This document shows positions 17,473 through 26,749 of a stretch of DNA of 64,000 nucleotides, in pieces. The stretch is taken from assembly GCA_030447785.1 (NCBI GenBank), contig JAUJOF010000007.1, positions 25,246 to 89,245 on the forward strand. Direction: 5' to 3'. How positions within the stretch are numbered: position 1 is the stretch's first letter; every line of letters starts with the position of its first letter. Made by a program: the position numbers and the translations under genes. The notes below the pieces were generated by a model. That model was not told the DNA's origin and made no database searches. It worked only from the letters and a program-made list of their open reading frames with translations. This stretch comes from Solirubrobacteraceae bacterium (lineage in GTDB: Bacteria; Actinomycetota; Thermoleophilia; Solirubrobacterales; Solirubrobacteraceae).

Positions 17473-18462
17473 GTGATCATCACCGTCACGCTCAACGCGG
17501 CGATAGACAAGTCGCTCTCGGTGCCCAACTTCCGCCTCGGGCGCCGTCACCGCAGCGTGGAGCAGACCACCCTGGCGGGCGGCAAGGGGGTCAACATCGC
17601 CCGCGCGCTCAAGACGCTCGGCCAGCCCGTGATCGCCACGGGCCTGGAGGGCGGGTCGACGGGCACGCGCATCGTGGAGCAGCTCACGGCCGAGTCGATC
17701 CTCAACGACTTCGTGCGCATCGGGGAGGAGTCGCGCACGAACACGGCGGTGCACGACCCCACCGACGGCGGGCAGACGGAGATCAACGAGCGCGGCCCCG
17801 CGGTCACCGACCAGGAGATCGAGCTCTTTCGCGAGAAGCTGCTGTACCTGGCGCGGGGCGCCGCGGTGGTGGTCATGGCCGGCTCGCTGCCCCACGGGGT
17901 CGCGCCCGACCTCTACAGCGACCTGGTGCGCGACCTGCACCGCCTGGACGTCACCACGGTGATCGACGCCGAGGGCGAGCCGCTGCGCCAGGCCGTGCGT
18001 GCCGAGCCCCACGTCATCTCCCCCAACGTGCTGGAGGCCGAGGAGCTCGTCGGCCATGAGTTCAACGACGACGACGATCGGGTGGCCGCGATGCGCGAGA
18101 TGGCCTTGCTGGGCGCCGGCGAAGCCATCATGACCACCCCCGACGGCTGCCTGGCCTCCATGCGCGTGGACGGCGAGGGGTCGGGAAGTGGAGGCCCGGT
18201 GAACGCGCGAACCCTCTTCCGGGTGGAGATCGAGCCGCGCGAGATCGTCGCCGCGGTGGGGGCGGGGGACGCCTTCCTGGCCGGCTTCGTGGCCGCCCGC
18301 TACGCCGGCTCGGGCGCCGAGGATTGCCTGCGCTTCGGCGTGGCCTGCGGGGCGGAGTCCACCCAGCGCCTGGGGGCGGGCCTGATCGACCCCGCCCGGG
18401 TGGAGCGCCTGGTCGCCGAGGTCGAGGTCACCCGCGTTCAGGCCCCGGTCGAGGTCCCATAG
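17473..18462 (+). CDS. PfkB-family hexose-phosphate kinase (1-phosphofructokinase type)
   Basis: Ribokinase-fold sugar kinase. TVTLNAAIDKSL and AGGKGVNIARALKTLG are the N-terminal substrate motif of the FruK/LacC branch, and AVGAGDAFLAGFVA holds the catalytic Asp and anion hole. The likely reaction is ATP-dependent phosphorylation of fructose 1-phosphate or tagatose/fructose 6-phosphate. No PTS or fru regulator lies nearby, so the branch assignment rests on motifs. Start GTG 17473 follows the carboxypeptidase stop by 10 nt. Confidence 0.85.
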   Translation: MIITVTLNAAIDKSLSVPNFRLGRRHRSVEQTTLAGGKGVNIARALKTLGQPVIATGLEGGSTGTRIVEQLTAESILNDFVRIGEESRTNTAVHDPTDGGQTEINERGPAVTDQEIELFREKLLYLARGAAVVVMAGSLPHGVAPDLYSDLVRDLHRLDVTTVIDAEGEPLRQAVRAEPHVISPNVLEAEELVGHEFNDDDDRVAAMREMALLGAGEAIMTTPDGCLASMRVDGEGSGSGGPVNARTLFRVEIEPREIVAAVGAGDAFLAGFVAARYAGSGAEDCLRFGVACGAESTQRLGAGLIDPARVERLVAEVEVTRVQAPVEVP

Positions 18463-18504
18463 GTCACGGGTACGCTGGGTGGTTCCTCCGTCCGCCCGCG
18501 CACC

Positions 18505-18510
18505 TAGGAT
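18505..18510 (+). promoter_or_regulatory. Candidate leaderless -10 hexamer of guaB3
   Basis: TAGGAT sits exactly at -12 to -7 relative to the ATG at 18517, placing the predicted transcript start on the A of ATG. No Shine-Dalgarno is present. Confidence 0.45.
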
Positions 18511-18516
18511 CAGCCC

Positions 18517-19779
18517 ATGGAGATCGAGATCGGCCGCGGCAAGAAGGCTCGCCGCGCTTATGGCTTCGACGAAATCGCGATCGTGCCCTCGCGGCGCACG
18601 CGCGATCCCGACGACATCGACATCTCGTGGAAGCTGGGCGACTACCGCTTCGAGCTGCCGCTGCTGGCCTCGGCCATGGACGGGGTCGTCTCGCCGCGCA
18701 CGGCGGGATTGGTCGGCAGCCTGGGCGGACTGGCCGTGCTCAACCTCGAGGGCGTGTTCACCCGCTACGAGGACGCCGAGGAGCAGCTCGAGCGCATCGC
18801 CAAGCTGCCCCAGGAGCAGGCCACGCGGGCGATGCAGGAGATCTACCGGGCGCCGATCAAGCCGGAGCTGATGGCCCAGCGCGTGGCCGAGATCAAGGAG
18901 CAGGGAGTGGTGGTGGCCGCCTCGCTGACCCCCCAGCGTGTGAGCGAGCACTACGAGCTGGCGCTCGAGGCGGGGCTGGACGTGCTCGTGATCCAGGGCA
19001 CGGTCGTCTCGGCCGAGCACGTCTCCCAGACCACCGAGCCGCTCAACCTCAAGGAGTTCATCCGCCAGGTCGGCGTGCCGGTGGTGGTGGGCGGCTGCGC
19101 CTCGTACCACACCGCTTTGCACCTCATGCGCACGGGCGCGGCCGCGGTGCTGGTGGGTGTGGGCCCCGGTGCGGCGTGCACCACGCGTGGGGTCCTGGGC
19201 ATCGGCGTGCCCCAGGCCACGGCGATCGCCGACGCCGCGGCGGCGCGCTCCCAGAACATGCTGGAGACCGGCGAGTACGTGAAGGTGATCGCCGACGGCG
19301 GCATGCGCACCGGGGGGGACGTGTCCAAGGCCATCGCCTGCGGGGCCGATGCCGTGATGCTGGGCTCGCCGCTGGCCCGCGCGCAGGAGGCCCCGGGTCG
19401 GGGCTTCCACTGGGGCATGGCCACCTTCCACCCCTCGCTGCCGCGCGGTGCCCGCGTGGCCACGGTGCGCAACGGGACCCTGGAGGAGATCCTCACCGGT
19501 CCCGCACACGAGAACGACGGCACCTTCAACCTGTTCGGCGCCCTGCGCACCTCGATGGCCACGTGCGGCTACAAGGACATCGCGGAGTTCAACCGGGCCG
19601 AGCTCACGATCGCTCCGGCGCTGCAGACCGAGGGCAAGCATCTGCAGTCCTCCCAGGGCGTGGGCATGGGCGCTCGCGGCTCAGGGGCCGTGGCCGCGGT
19701 GACCGGGGGGCGGGAGGCCGGCGGCAACGGCAGCGGCCCCAGCGACGTTGACGAAGGCGAGCCGGTGGCGCTGGCGTGA
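18517..19779 (+). CDS. guaB3: GuaB3-family IMP dehydrogenase-related protein
   Basis: TIM-barrel protein of the IMPDH/GMP reductase superfamily, 420 residues, without the CBS pair of canonical Gua[43 protein letters not shown] (catalytic-loop Cys) and [27 protein letters not shown] are visible. A Gly/Ser-rich tail follows about residue 385. It overlaps guaA by 4 nt, linking it to GMP synthesis. Whether it oxidises IMP or does a related reaction is known only for some family members. Confidence 0.93.
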   Translation: MEIEIGRGKKARRAYGFDEIAIVPSRRTRDPDDIDISWKLGDYRFELPLLASAMDGVVSPRTAGLVGSLGGLAVLNLEGVFTRYEDAEEQLERIAKLPQEQATRAMQEIYRAPIKPELMAQRVAEIKEQGVVVAASLTPQRVSEHYELALEAGLDVLVIQGTVVSAEHVSQTTEPLNLKEFIRQVGVPVVVGGCASYHTALHLMRTGAAAVLVGVGPGAACTTRGVLGIGVPQATAIADAAAARSQNMLETGEYVKVIADGGMRTGGDVSKAIACGADAVMLGSPLARAQEAPGRGFHWGMATFHPSLPRGARVATVRNGTLEEILTGPAHENDGTFNLFGALRTSMATCGYKDIAEFNRAELTIAPALQTEGKHLQSSQGVGMGARGSGAVAAVTGGREAGGNGSGPSDVDEGEPVALA

Positions 19780-21401
19780 GCTCCGCCGAGGGCCTCGTCA
19801 CCGCCGCCACCGCGGCGACGGAGCTCGTCGACTCGGTGGCGGCGGTCGACGTCGAGGCCCCCCGGGCGGTCGACGAGGTCGTCGTCCTCGACTACGGCGG
19901 GCAGTACTCGCAGCTCATCGCCCGCCGCGTGCGCGAGTGCGGCGTGTTCAGCGAGCTGCTGCCCCACCACGTGGGCGTGGAGGAGGTCGCGCGCCGGCGG
20001 CCCAAGGGGTGATCCTCTCCGGCGGGCCAGCCTCGGTGTACTCCGAGGGCGCACCGTCGCTGGATCCCTCCCTGCTGGAGCTGGGCATCCCCGTGCTGGG
20101 CATCTGCTACGGGATGCAACTGCTGGCCAGCGCGCTGGACGGGGAGGTCGAGGCCCGCGCCCAAGGGCGAGTTCGGACGCACGACCCTCACGGTGCGCGA
20201 ACACGGGCGCCTGTTGGCCGGACTGCCCGCCGAGCAGACCTGTTGGATGTCCCACCGTGACGCCGTCCTGGCCCCGCCGCCCGGGTGCGTGGCGCTGGCC
20301 GGTTCGCCCCGGTCGCCCGTGGCGGCCTTCGAGAGCGCCGAGCGCGGGGTGTACGGAATCCAGTTTCACCCCGAGGTCTCCCACACCCCTTCGGCCAGGA
20401 CATCCTGAAGGCCTTCCTGCGGGACGTCTGCGAGACCGACATGGCCTGGTCGGCCGCCTCGGTGATCGAGGAGCAGGTCGCGCGCATCCGCGCCCAGGTG
20501 GGCTCGGGCAAGGTGATCTGCGGGCTGAGCGGCGGGGTGGACTCCTCGGTGGCCGCCCTGCTGGTCCACCGCGCGGTGGGCGACCAGCTGACCTGCGTGT
20601 TCGTCGACCACGGCCTGATGCGCAAGCACGAGGGCGAGCAGGTCATCGCCGCCTTCGGCGAGCGCTTCGGGATCCCGCTGGTGGCCGTGGACGCCGAGGA
20701 GCGCTTCCTCGCCCGGCTGCGTGGCGTGAGCGATCCGGAGGCCAAGCGCAAGGCCATCGGCGCGGAGTTCATCCGGGTCTTCGAGGAGGAGGCCGCCCAG
20801 ATCGGCGACGCGAGCCACCTCGTGCAGGGCACGCTGTACTCCGACGTGATCGAGTCCGGCGGGGGCACGGGCGCTTCCACGATCAAGTCCCACCACAACG
20901 TGGGCGGCCTGCCCGAGGACCTGAGCTTCGACCTCGTCGAGCCGCTGCGCACCCTGTTCAAGGACGAGGTGCGCGCCGTGGGCGCCGAGCTGGGCCTCGA
21001 CGAGCGCCTGGTCTGGCGCCAGCCCTTCCCCGGCCCCGGCCTGGCCATCCGCATCGTGGGCGGCGAGGCCACCAAGGAGCGCCTCGACCTCCTGCGCGAC
21101 GCCGACTTCATCCTGCAGGACGAGATCCGCCAGGCCGGCCTGTACCGCGACCCTCTGGCAGTCCTTCTGCGTGCTGCCCGACATCCGCACGGTCGGCGTG
21201 CAGGGCGACGAGCGCACCTACGGCTCGGTCATCGTCATCCGCGCGGTCACCTCCGACGACGCCATGACCGCCGACTGGGCGCGTCTGCCCTACGACCTCC
21301 TCGAGCAGATCGCGGCGCGCATGATCGGTGAGCTGAGCCAGGTCAACCGGGTGGTGCTGGACATCACGAGCAAGCCTCCCGGCACCATCGAGTGGGAGTA
21401 G
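19776..21401 (+). CDS. guaA: GMP synthase (glutamine-hydrolysing), frameshifted
   Basis: Converts XMP, ATP and glutamine to GMP. The amidotransferase half shows [38 protein letters not shown] (nucleophile Cys) and [10 protein letters not shown]. The synthetase half shows [16 protein letters not shown] (PP-loop), [20 protein letters not shown] and the C-terminal [11 protein letters not shown]. Four frame changes are needed near 20005, 20165, 20390 and 21158. Three are exactly repaired by one extra G or C in a run (GGGG before TGATC, CCC before AAGGGCG, CCCC before TTCGG). As GMP synthase is normally essential, sequence error is the likelier cause. Confidence 0.93.
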
Positions 21402-21513
21402 CCGGGGCGCTCGTGGCGCCTGACGCGCCCGTCGTGCAAGGGCCGTGCTGAAGCACTGTCCCTCGCCCGCCGGTCGCGCCATGCATCCGCGATCGCTCCG
21501 CGGAAGGCCGCGG

Positions 21514-21519
21514 TACCAT
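21514..21519 (+). promoter_or_regulatory. Candidate leaderless -10 hexamer of the Uma2 gene
   Basis: TACCAT lies at -12 to -7 relative to the ATG at 21526, with no Shine-Dalgarno in between. Confidence 0.35.
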
Positions 21520-21525
21520 CGCCTC

Positions 21526-22143
21526 ATGGCCGTCGAGCGGCGCGACCGGGATCTGCCCGTGGAGGCCCTTCCGCTCTGGCGCATCCCGCTGGTCCGCTAT
21601 CACGAGCTGATCGAAGCAGGCATCTTCGACGATGACGACCGGGCGGAGCTGCTTGAAGGGCTTCTCGTCCAGATGAGCCCGAAGGGCGCCGAGCACGACG
21701 ACGCGGTGGCATGGCTCACGCGGCAGTTCGTGCTCGCCTTGGATGAAGCGTTCCAGGTGCGCCCCCAGAGCGCGCTCACGCTCGAGTCCTCGGGGTCCGA
21801 GCCCGAACCGGACCTCGCCGTGGTCGCTGCCGACGCACCCCGCCCCTATCACCCGGCCGAGGCACTGCTGGTCATCGAGGTGGCGCGTAGCTCATTGCCC
21901 AAGGATCGCCTCGTCAAAGCGCGGCTGTACGCGCGCGCCGGGATCCCCGAGTACTGGCTCGTGAATCTGACAGACCGCCATGTCGAGCTGTTTGCGGCGC
22001 CCCAGGGCGACGCCTACACCGAGCATGCCGACCACGCCACGGGCGACGTGATCACGCCCCGCCGACTCGGCGCACCGCGGATCGACGTCGGCGCCCTCTT
22101 CGCGGCGGCGTTCCGCGAGCACCCCGGCGGCCCCGGAGCCTGA
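21526..22143 (+). CDS. Uma2-family (DUF820) predicted nuclease
   Basis: PD-(D/E)XK-like fold protein of 205 residues. [31 protein letters not shown] gives the family's start, [10 protein letters not shown] the catalytic acidic pair and [14 protein letters not shown] the E-x-(K) region, followed by [17 protein letters not shown]. Uma2 proteins are abundant in cyanobacteria and Thermoleophilia; no cellular role is established. It stands alone with its own promoter-like hexamer and converges on the hydrolase gene. Confidence 0.85.
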   Translation: MAVERRDRDLPVEALPLWRIPLVRYHELIEAGIFDDDDRAELLEGLLVQMSPKGAEHDDAVAWLTRQFVLALDEAFQVRPQSALTLESSGSEPEPDLAVVAADAPRPYHPAEALLVIEVARSSLPKDRLVKARLYARAGIPEYWLVNLTDRHVELFAAPQGDAYTEHADHATGDVITPRRLGAPRIDVGALFAAAFREHPGGPGA

Positions 22144-22144
22144 C

Positions 22145-22955
22145 TCAGCCCGAGCCCACCAGCTCGTTGACCGCGGCGGCGATCTCCTCGGGGTGGTCCT
22201 CGGGCGTGAAGTGCTTGGCGCCCTCGATGCGTCGCAGATCGGTGCCCAGGTCGGTGGCGAAGCGCTCCCCGTACTCGACCGTCTGGAACTGGTCGGCGGC
22301 GCCCCAGACGACGCGGGCCGGGAGGCCGAGGCGCGGAAGGGCGTCGCGGACGGCGAGGGGTGTCGTGCACGTTCAGCGACCGCACCTGGCGCACGAAGGC
22401 GGCCGGGTCGCCGTGGCGGTAGGGCGCCGCGTGGATCTCGGCGGACTCCGCGCGCCGCGCCGCGTCGTCGTGGCCGGCGACGATGATGCCTTGCACCAGC
22501 CGGGCGACGGCGCCCGCGGGCAGGCGCTGCACCAGGCTCCCGAGTGCCGCCAGCACCTTCACCGGCGGCACCGGCCACGAGTCGTAGCCGATGGCGTTGA
22601 TCAGCACGATGCCCGAGAAGAGACCGGGGTTGCGCGCGGCGGCGATCTGCGCGACCCCGCCGCCGAGGTCGTGGCCGACCACGATGGGATCCTCGACCCC
22701 CAGCTCGCGCAGCCAGGCGACGAGGTGGTCGGCCTGGCGGCCCACCGAGATGTCGCGCCCGCGCCCGGCGGGGATCGACTCGCCGTAGCCGACCATCTCC
22801 CACGCGAGCGCGCGCACGCCCGCCAGGCGCGGCACGACGTGGCGCCACAGGGCCGGGGAGGTCGGGATGCCGTGCACCAGCACGACCGGGCGACCCTCAC
22901 CCGCCTCCTCCCAGCGCATCGGGATCCCGTCCACGGTGGTCTCATGCGAAGTCAT
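22145..22955 (-). CDS. Alpha/beta hydrolase, haloalkane dehalogenase/epoxide hydrolase-like, frameshifted
   Basis: Alpha/beta hydrolase with [17 protein letters not shown] (oxyanion loop HG), [12 protein letters not shown] (nucleophile elbow with Asp rather than Ser) and a C-terminal [15 protein letters not shown] (catalytic His). The Asp nucleophile points to the dehalogenase or epoxide hydrolase branch rather than esterases. The frame changes near 22365 after LNVHDTP; the other frame continues [24 protein letters not shown] (read as two parts) to the stop at 22145. The break lies in a C run. The substrate is unknown. Confidence 0.8.
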
Positions 22956-23020
22956 GGCGCCCGCCCTACCCACCCACGGCCAGCGACACCATCACGCTGC
23001 CCCGCCCATACGGGATCACC

Positions 23021-23026
23021 TACACT
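23021..23026 (+). promoter_or_regulatory. Candidate -10 element of the rplM operon
   Basis: TACACT about 40 nt before the rplM ATG gives a leader of roughly 34 nt. No good -35 was found. Unlike most first genes here it is not leaderless in geometry. Confidence 0.35.
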
Positions 23027-23066
23027 GGGCCGTCGCCGCGCGATCCTCGCGTGGCTTCTTTCTGCC

Positions 23067-23501
23067 ATGAAGACCTACGTCGCCACCCCCGCCACCCGCG
23101 AGCGCACCTGGCTCGTGGTCGACGCGAACGGGCAGACCCTCGGTCGCCTGGCCACCCAGGTGGCCGACGCCCTGCGCGGCAAGCGCAAGCCCGAGTACAC
23201 GCCGCACGTGGATACGGGCGACTTCGTGGTGGTGGTCAACGCCGAGAAGGTCGTCGTGACCGGCAACAAGCGCACCCAGAAGCGCTACTACCGCCACTCG
23301 GGCTATCCCGGGGGCCTGCGCTCGAAGACCTTCGACCAGCTGCAGGCCACGCGCCCCGAGGAGATCGTCCGCCGCGCCGTGAAGGGCATGCTGCCCCGCA
23401 ACCGCCTGGCGCGCAAGCAGTTGACCAAGCTCAAGGTCTACGCCGGCCCCGACCACCCGCACGCAGCCCAGCAGCCCCGACCGATGGAGATCGACGCGTA
23501 G
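23067..23501 (+). CDS. rplM: 50S ribosomal protein L13
   Basis: Early-assembling large-subunit protein of 144 residues. [56 protein letters not shown] and [19 protein letters not shown] follow L13 from end to end. Its TAG overlaps the rpsI GTG by one base, the usual rplM-rpsI pairing. Confidence 0.97.
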   Translation: MKTYVATPATRERTWLVVDANGQTLGRLATQVADALRGKRKPEYTPHVDTGDFVVVVNAEKVVVTGNKRTQKRYYRHSGYPGGLRSKTFDQLQATRPEEIVRRAVKGMLPRNRLARKQLTKLKVYAGPDHPHAAQQPRPMEIDA

Positions 23502-24388
23502 TGGCCGACGAGACGCCCCGCCCCGACGAGCAGGAGGAGGCCCTCGAGGCCGCCGCCGCGCGCGAGATGCGCGTGGGCGACGACGACACGGAGGAGGGCC
23601 AGGGCCCCGCGGTGGGCGCCCAGGGCGGCGAGGACGCTCCGGCCGCCAGCGACGAGGCCGCCGCCCCGGCCGCGGAGGCGACGCCGGACGAGCCCGACGA
23701 GGAGCCCGGAGTGGTCGCGGCCCCGGAGCCCGAGGAGGCCGACGAGCTGGACGAGCCCGACGAGGAGCCCGGAGTGGTCGCGGCCCCGGAGCCCGAGGAG
23801 GCCGACGAGCTGGTCGAGGACGAGGAGGTGCCCCGCGCCCGCCCCGCCATCCCCGGCATGGACCTCGAGGTCGACATCGTCGAGGAGGGCAGTGACCCAC
23901 TGGCGGAGCGAGAGGCCGAGGAGGCCGCCGCCGCCGCGGCCGCCGCCGAGGAGGACGCCGAGGACCAGCCCATCGCCGAGGTCACCATCGACCTGGCCGC
24001 GGGCGCGCGCTACGCCGCCACCGGCAAGCGCAAGACCGCCGTGGCGCGCGTGATCCTGCGTCCCGGCACGGGTGCCTACACCATCAACGGGCGCGCGCTG
24101 GACCAGTTCTTTCCCCGCGCCACCCTGCAGCGCACGATCCGCCAGCCGCTGGAGACGGTCGGCTACGCCGACCGCATGGACGTCGTGGCCCGCATGCACG
24201 GCGGCGGTGTGTCCGCCCAGGCCGGCGCGCTGCGCCACGGCATCTCCCGCGCCCTGCTGGAGGCCTCGCCCAACCTGCGCGGCGAGCTCAAGCGCCGCGG
24301 CTTCCTCACGCGCGACGCGCGCGCCAAGGAGCGCAAGAAGGCCGGGCTCAAGAAGGCCCGCAAGCGCCCGCAGTTCTCCAAGCGCTGA
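23501..24388 (+). CDS. rpsI: 30S ribosomal protein S9 with long acidic N-terminal extension
   Basis: The last ~128 residues (from about 168) are ordinary S9: [55 protein letters not shown] and the basic tail [12 protein letters not shown] that reaches the P site. Before it lies a ~167-residue Asp/Glu/Ala/Pro-rich extension with no predicted fold, giving 295 residues against about 130 for E. coli S9. Residues 63-83 and 84-104 are an exact duplicate. GTG 23501 is forced by overlap with the rplM stop; the internal GTGs and ATGs are alternatives for a shorter form. Confidence 0.93.
   Translation: MADETPRPDEQEEALEAAAAREMRVGDDDTEEGQGPAVGAQGGEDAPAASDEAAAPAAEATPDEPDEEPGVVAAPEPEEADELDEPDEEPGVVAAPEPEEADELVEDEEVPRARPAIPGMDLEVDIVEEGSDPLAEREAEEAAAAAAAAEEDAEDQPIAEVTIDLAAGARYAATGKRKTAVARVILRPGTGAYTINGRALDQFFPRATLQRTIRQPLETVGYADRMDVVARMHGGGVSAQAGALRHGISRALLEASPNLRGELKRRGFLTRDARAKERKKAGLKKARKRPQFSKR
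23687..23812 (+). repeat. Perfect 63-bp tandem duplication inside rpsI
   Basis: Copy 1 spans 23687-23749 and copy 2 23750-23812, identical at every base. Each encodes 21 acidic residues beginning DEPDEEPG and ending EADEL. Base-perfect identity, including third positions, implies a recent duplication. Confidence 0.9.
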
Positions 24389-24399
24389 CCGACCCGCCC

Positions 24400-25767
24400 G
24401 TGGCGCGCAAGCTGTTCGGGACCGACGGGGTCCGCGGCGTCGCCGGCGAGCTGCTGACCGCCGAGCTGGCGCTGGCCCTGGGCCGTGCGGCCACCGCGCA
24501 GGCCGGGGCCGATCGCCCGCGCGTGCTGGTGGTGCGCGACACCCGGGAGTCGGGCGAGATGCTCGAGGCCGCGCTGGCCGCGGGGATCACCAGTGCGGGC
24601 GGGGATGCGCTGGTGGGCGGCATCCTGCCCACGCCCGCCGCGCCGCTGCTGCTGGACCGCTACGGGTTCGACCTGGCCGCGGTCATCAGTGCCTCGCACA
24701 ACCCTTTCGCCGACAACGGCATCAAGTTCTTCGGCGCCGACGGCTTCAAGCTTTCGGACGCCACCGAGCTCGCCATCGAGCAACGTCTCCGGGCGGAGCA
24801 TGGGCAACCAGCCTGGGCAGCCCACGCGGACACCTCCGCCCTGCGCGGCTCCCCCAGGCCCGAGCGCCTGGGCCGGGTCCATCGCCTGCACGGCACCCAG
24901 GAGGACTACCTGCGCGGCCTGCACGAGCGCTTCGCCGGCCTCGACCTCAGCGGGGTCGACGTGCTGCTGGACTGCGCTCACGGGGCCACCTACCGCGTGG
25001 CCCCGGAGATCTTTCGCCGCCTGGGCGCCGCGGTGACCGTGCTCGCCGACGAGCCCGACGGGCGCAACATCAACGCCGGCTGTGGCTCCACGCACGTCGA
25101 CGCGCTGGCCGCCGCCGTGCGCGAGGGCGGCCACGACCTGGGCTTCGCCTTCGACGGCGACGGCGACCGCGTCCTGGCCGCCGACCGCACCGGCGCGGTG
25201 GTGGACGGCGACGAGCTGATCGCGCTCGCCGCGCTGCACCTACGTGCGCACGACCGCCTCCCGGGGGGCGGGGTGGCGGTGACCGTGATGACCAACTACG
25301 GCTTCCACACTGCCATGCGCGCCGCCGGGGTGCAGGTGGCCACCACCAAGGTCGGCGACCGCTACGTGCTCGAGGCGCTGCGCGCCCGCGGCTGGGCGCT
25401 GGGCGGCGAGCAGTCGGGCCACGTGATCGACATGGGCTTCGTCCCCTCGGGCGACGGCATCGCCAGCGCGCTGCTGACGCTGGAGGCCCTGGCCGGCGGC
25501 GACCTGGCCCACCGCGAGGCCATGGAGAAGCTGCCCCAGCGCCTGGTCAACGTGCGCGTGGTCGACCGCGACGGCGCGATGGCCAGCGCGGAGCTGGTCC
25601 AGGCCACCGAGCGCGAGGCCGCCGCGCTGAGCGGCCGCGGGCGCGTGCTCATCCGCCCCTCGGGCACCGAGCCGCTGGTGCGCGTGATGGTCGAGGCGCC
25701 CAGCGCGCAGGAGGCCGACGAGGTCTGCGCCCGCCTGGTGGCCACGGTGGCGACCGCGGCCGGCTGA
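24400..25767 (+). CDS. glmM: Phosphoglucosamine mutase
   Basis: Interconverts glucosamine 6- and 1-phosphate for UDP-GlcNAc synthesis. LFGTDGVRGVAGELLT starts the protein; VISASHNPFADNGIKFF holds the phosphorylated Ser; FAFDGDGDRVLAAD is the Mg-binding loop; GGEQSGHVI and LIRPSGTEPLVRVMVEA complete the active site. 455 residues is typical. GTG 24400 follows rpsI by 11 nt. Its normal partner glmS is separated from it by the insertion element. Confidence 0.96.
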   Translation: MARKLFGTDGVRGVAGELLTAELALALGRAATAQAGADRPRVLVVRDTRESGEMLEAALAAGITSAGGDALVGGILPTPAAPLLLDRYGFDLAAVISASHNPFADNGIKFFGADGFKLSDATELAIEQRLRAEHGQPAWAAHADTSALRGSPRPERLGRVHRLHGTQEDYLRGLHERFAGLDLSGVDVLLDCAHGATYRVAPEIFRRLGAAVTVLADEPDGRNINAGCGSTHVDALAAAVREGGHDLGFAFDGDGDRVLAADRTGAVVDGDELIALAALHLRAHDRLPGGGVAVTVMTNYGFHTAMRAAGVQVATTKVGDRYVLEALRARGWALGGEQSGHVIDMGFVPSGDGIASALLTLEALAGGDLAHREAMEKLPQRLVNVRVVDRDGAMASAELVQATEREAAALSGRGRVLIRPSGTEPLVRVMVEAPSAQEADEVCARLVATVATAAG

Positions 25768-25804
25768 GGACCGCCAGCGCGACGTTGCGCCGCCGACGCC
25801 GCGG

Positions 25805-26737
25805 CTAGATGATCGATTCCATATCGATGGAATCAGTGGTCGTAGGCGATGAGGCGCGGTCCCAGCTGCCGGCGAGTTGGTTGCGGCAGGGATGGCGGCG
25901 GCAGAGCGAGAGCCTGCGGGCGGCGCCGAGGCCGGGCATGGTGCGTGCGCCGTGGCGCTCGAGGGAGAGTTGGCCTTGAGGGTGTCGATGATCGATTCGA
26001 TCCACTGGCGGGCCGCGCCCAGCTGGCCGTGGCGTCGTGGTTCGTCCTTGCGGTCGGGCCGGTCGTGCGCCCATCTGCTCGACCATGGCTTCGAAGTCGC
26101 GGCCCGCGAAGCCCTTGTCGGCCAGGATGGTGCGCGCGGCGGCGCGAGGATCTCCGCGGCGACCTTGCGCTCGCTGACGTTCGAAGCCCACAGGCATCCC
26201 GTCGGGCGCGCAGACCAGCACGAGGCGAAATCCCCAGAATGACGGGAGTGCGAGCGGCTCCATCCGTAGGCGGCATAGCCGGCCGGCTCCGAGCGCCGGG
26301 CGGTCTCGCGCGACTGCCGCAGGGGACCGGGGTGCCGTCCACCAGCCACAACTCGTCGCAAAACGCGAGGCGACTCGAACACGATGAGGTTGAGCGCGCG
26401 CACGATCCAGGGCGCGGACGCTTGTTGTAGGCGAGCTGCTTGGGAAGGTCGCGGAAACAGGTGCCCGAGGCGGTAGCGCGCGATGGCCAAAGCCGCCGGT
26501 CGCCGGGGCAGTCCAACAGCATCTGCGCGACAGCCAGACAGAGCAGTTCAGCGTCGGTGATCTGGGGCGGGCGACCAGGCCCACGGCAGTCATCAGCCAG
26601 GACATAGAGTCCGATGAGGAGCGTGTCGAGGCTGGACGGCGGGCACGCCGACGTCGACGGTGTGAGAACACCGGTCTTCGACGCCCTCCAGCCGCCCACC
26701 CCGCTGGCCCTCACGCAATTCGGAATCGATCATCTAG
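25805..26737. mobile_element. IS982-like insertion sequence with 16-bp terminal inverted repeats
   Basis: An element of about 933 bp bounded by perfect inverted repeats ctagatgatcgattcc (25805-25820) and its complement (26722-26737). CTAG occurs at both outer edges, so the element may instead be 12-bp repeats flanked by a 4-bp CTAG target duplication. Just inside the left end a hairpin (gattcc at 25815, ggaatc at 25829) could block read-through. It sits between glmM and glmS, which are usually adjacent. Confidence 0.8.
25833..26714 (-). pseudogene. IS982-like DDE transposase, several frameshifts
   Basis: Recognisable blocks are GLYVLADDCRGPGRPPQITD, DAELLCLAVAQMLLD, a TPVPCGQSRE-type segment, CAPDGMPVGF, ADKGFAGRDF (a catalytic Asp), GRPDRKDEPRRHGQLG-type sequence, QWIESIIDTLK (the catalytic Glu) and the C-terminal LIAYDH. 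They are spread over three minus-strand frames, so no uninterrupted transposase is encoded as read. The stop lies at 25833, next to the left repeat. It is either inactivated or affected by the same deletion errors as guaA; unlike guaA it has no need to be intact. Confidence 0.78.
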
Positions 26738-26740
26738 TCT
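26735..26740 (+). promoter_or_regulatory. Candidate glmS -10 hexamer at the IS junction
   Basis: TAGTCT lies at -15 to -10 of the glmS ATG. Its first three bases belong to the CTAG at the IS edge and its last three to flanking DNA. If CTAG is a target duplication, the hexamer predates the insertion but its upstream promoter part has been replaced by IS sequence. Confidence 0.4.
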
Positions 26741-26749
26741 TTCACGCCT

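Noticed and set aside
23687-23812. CRISPR-like direct repeat
   Set aside because: Two adjoining 63-bp copies without spacers, in frame within rpsI; it is a coding tandem duplication.
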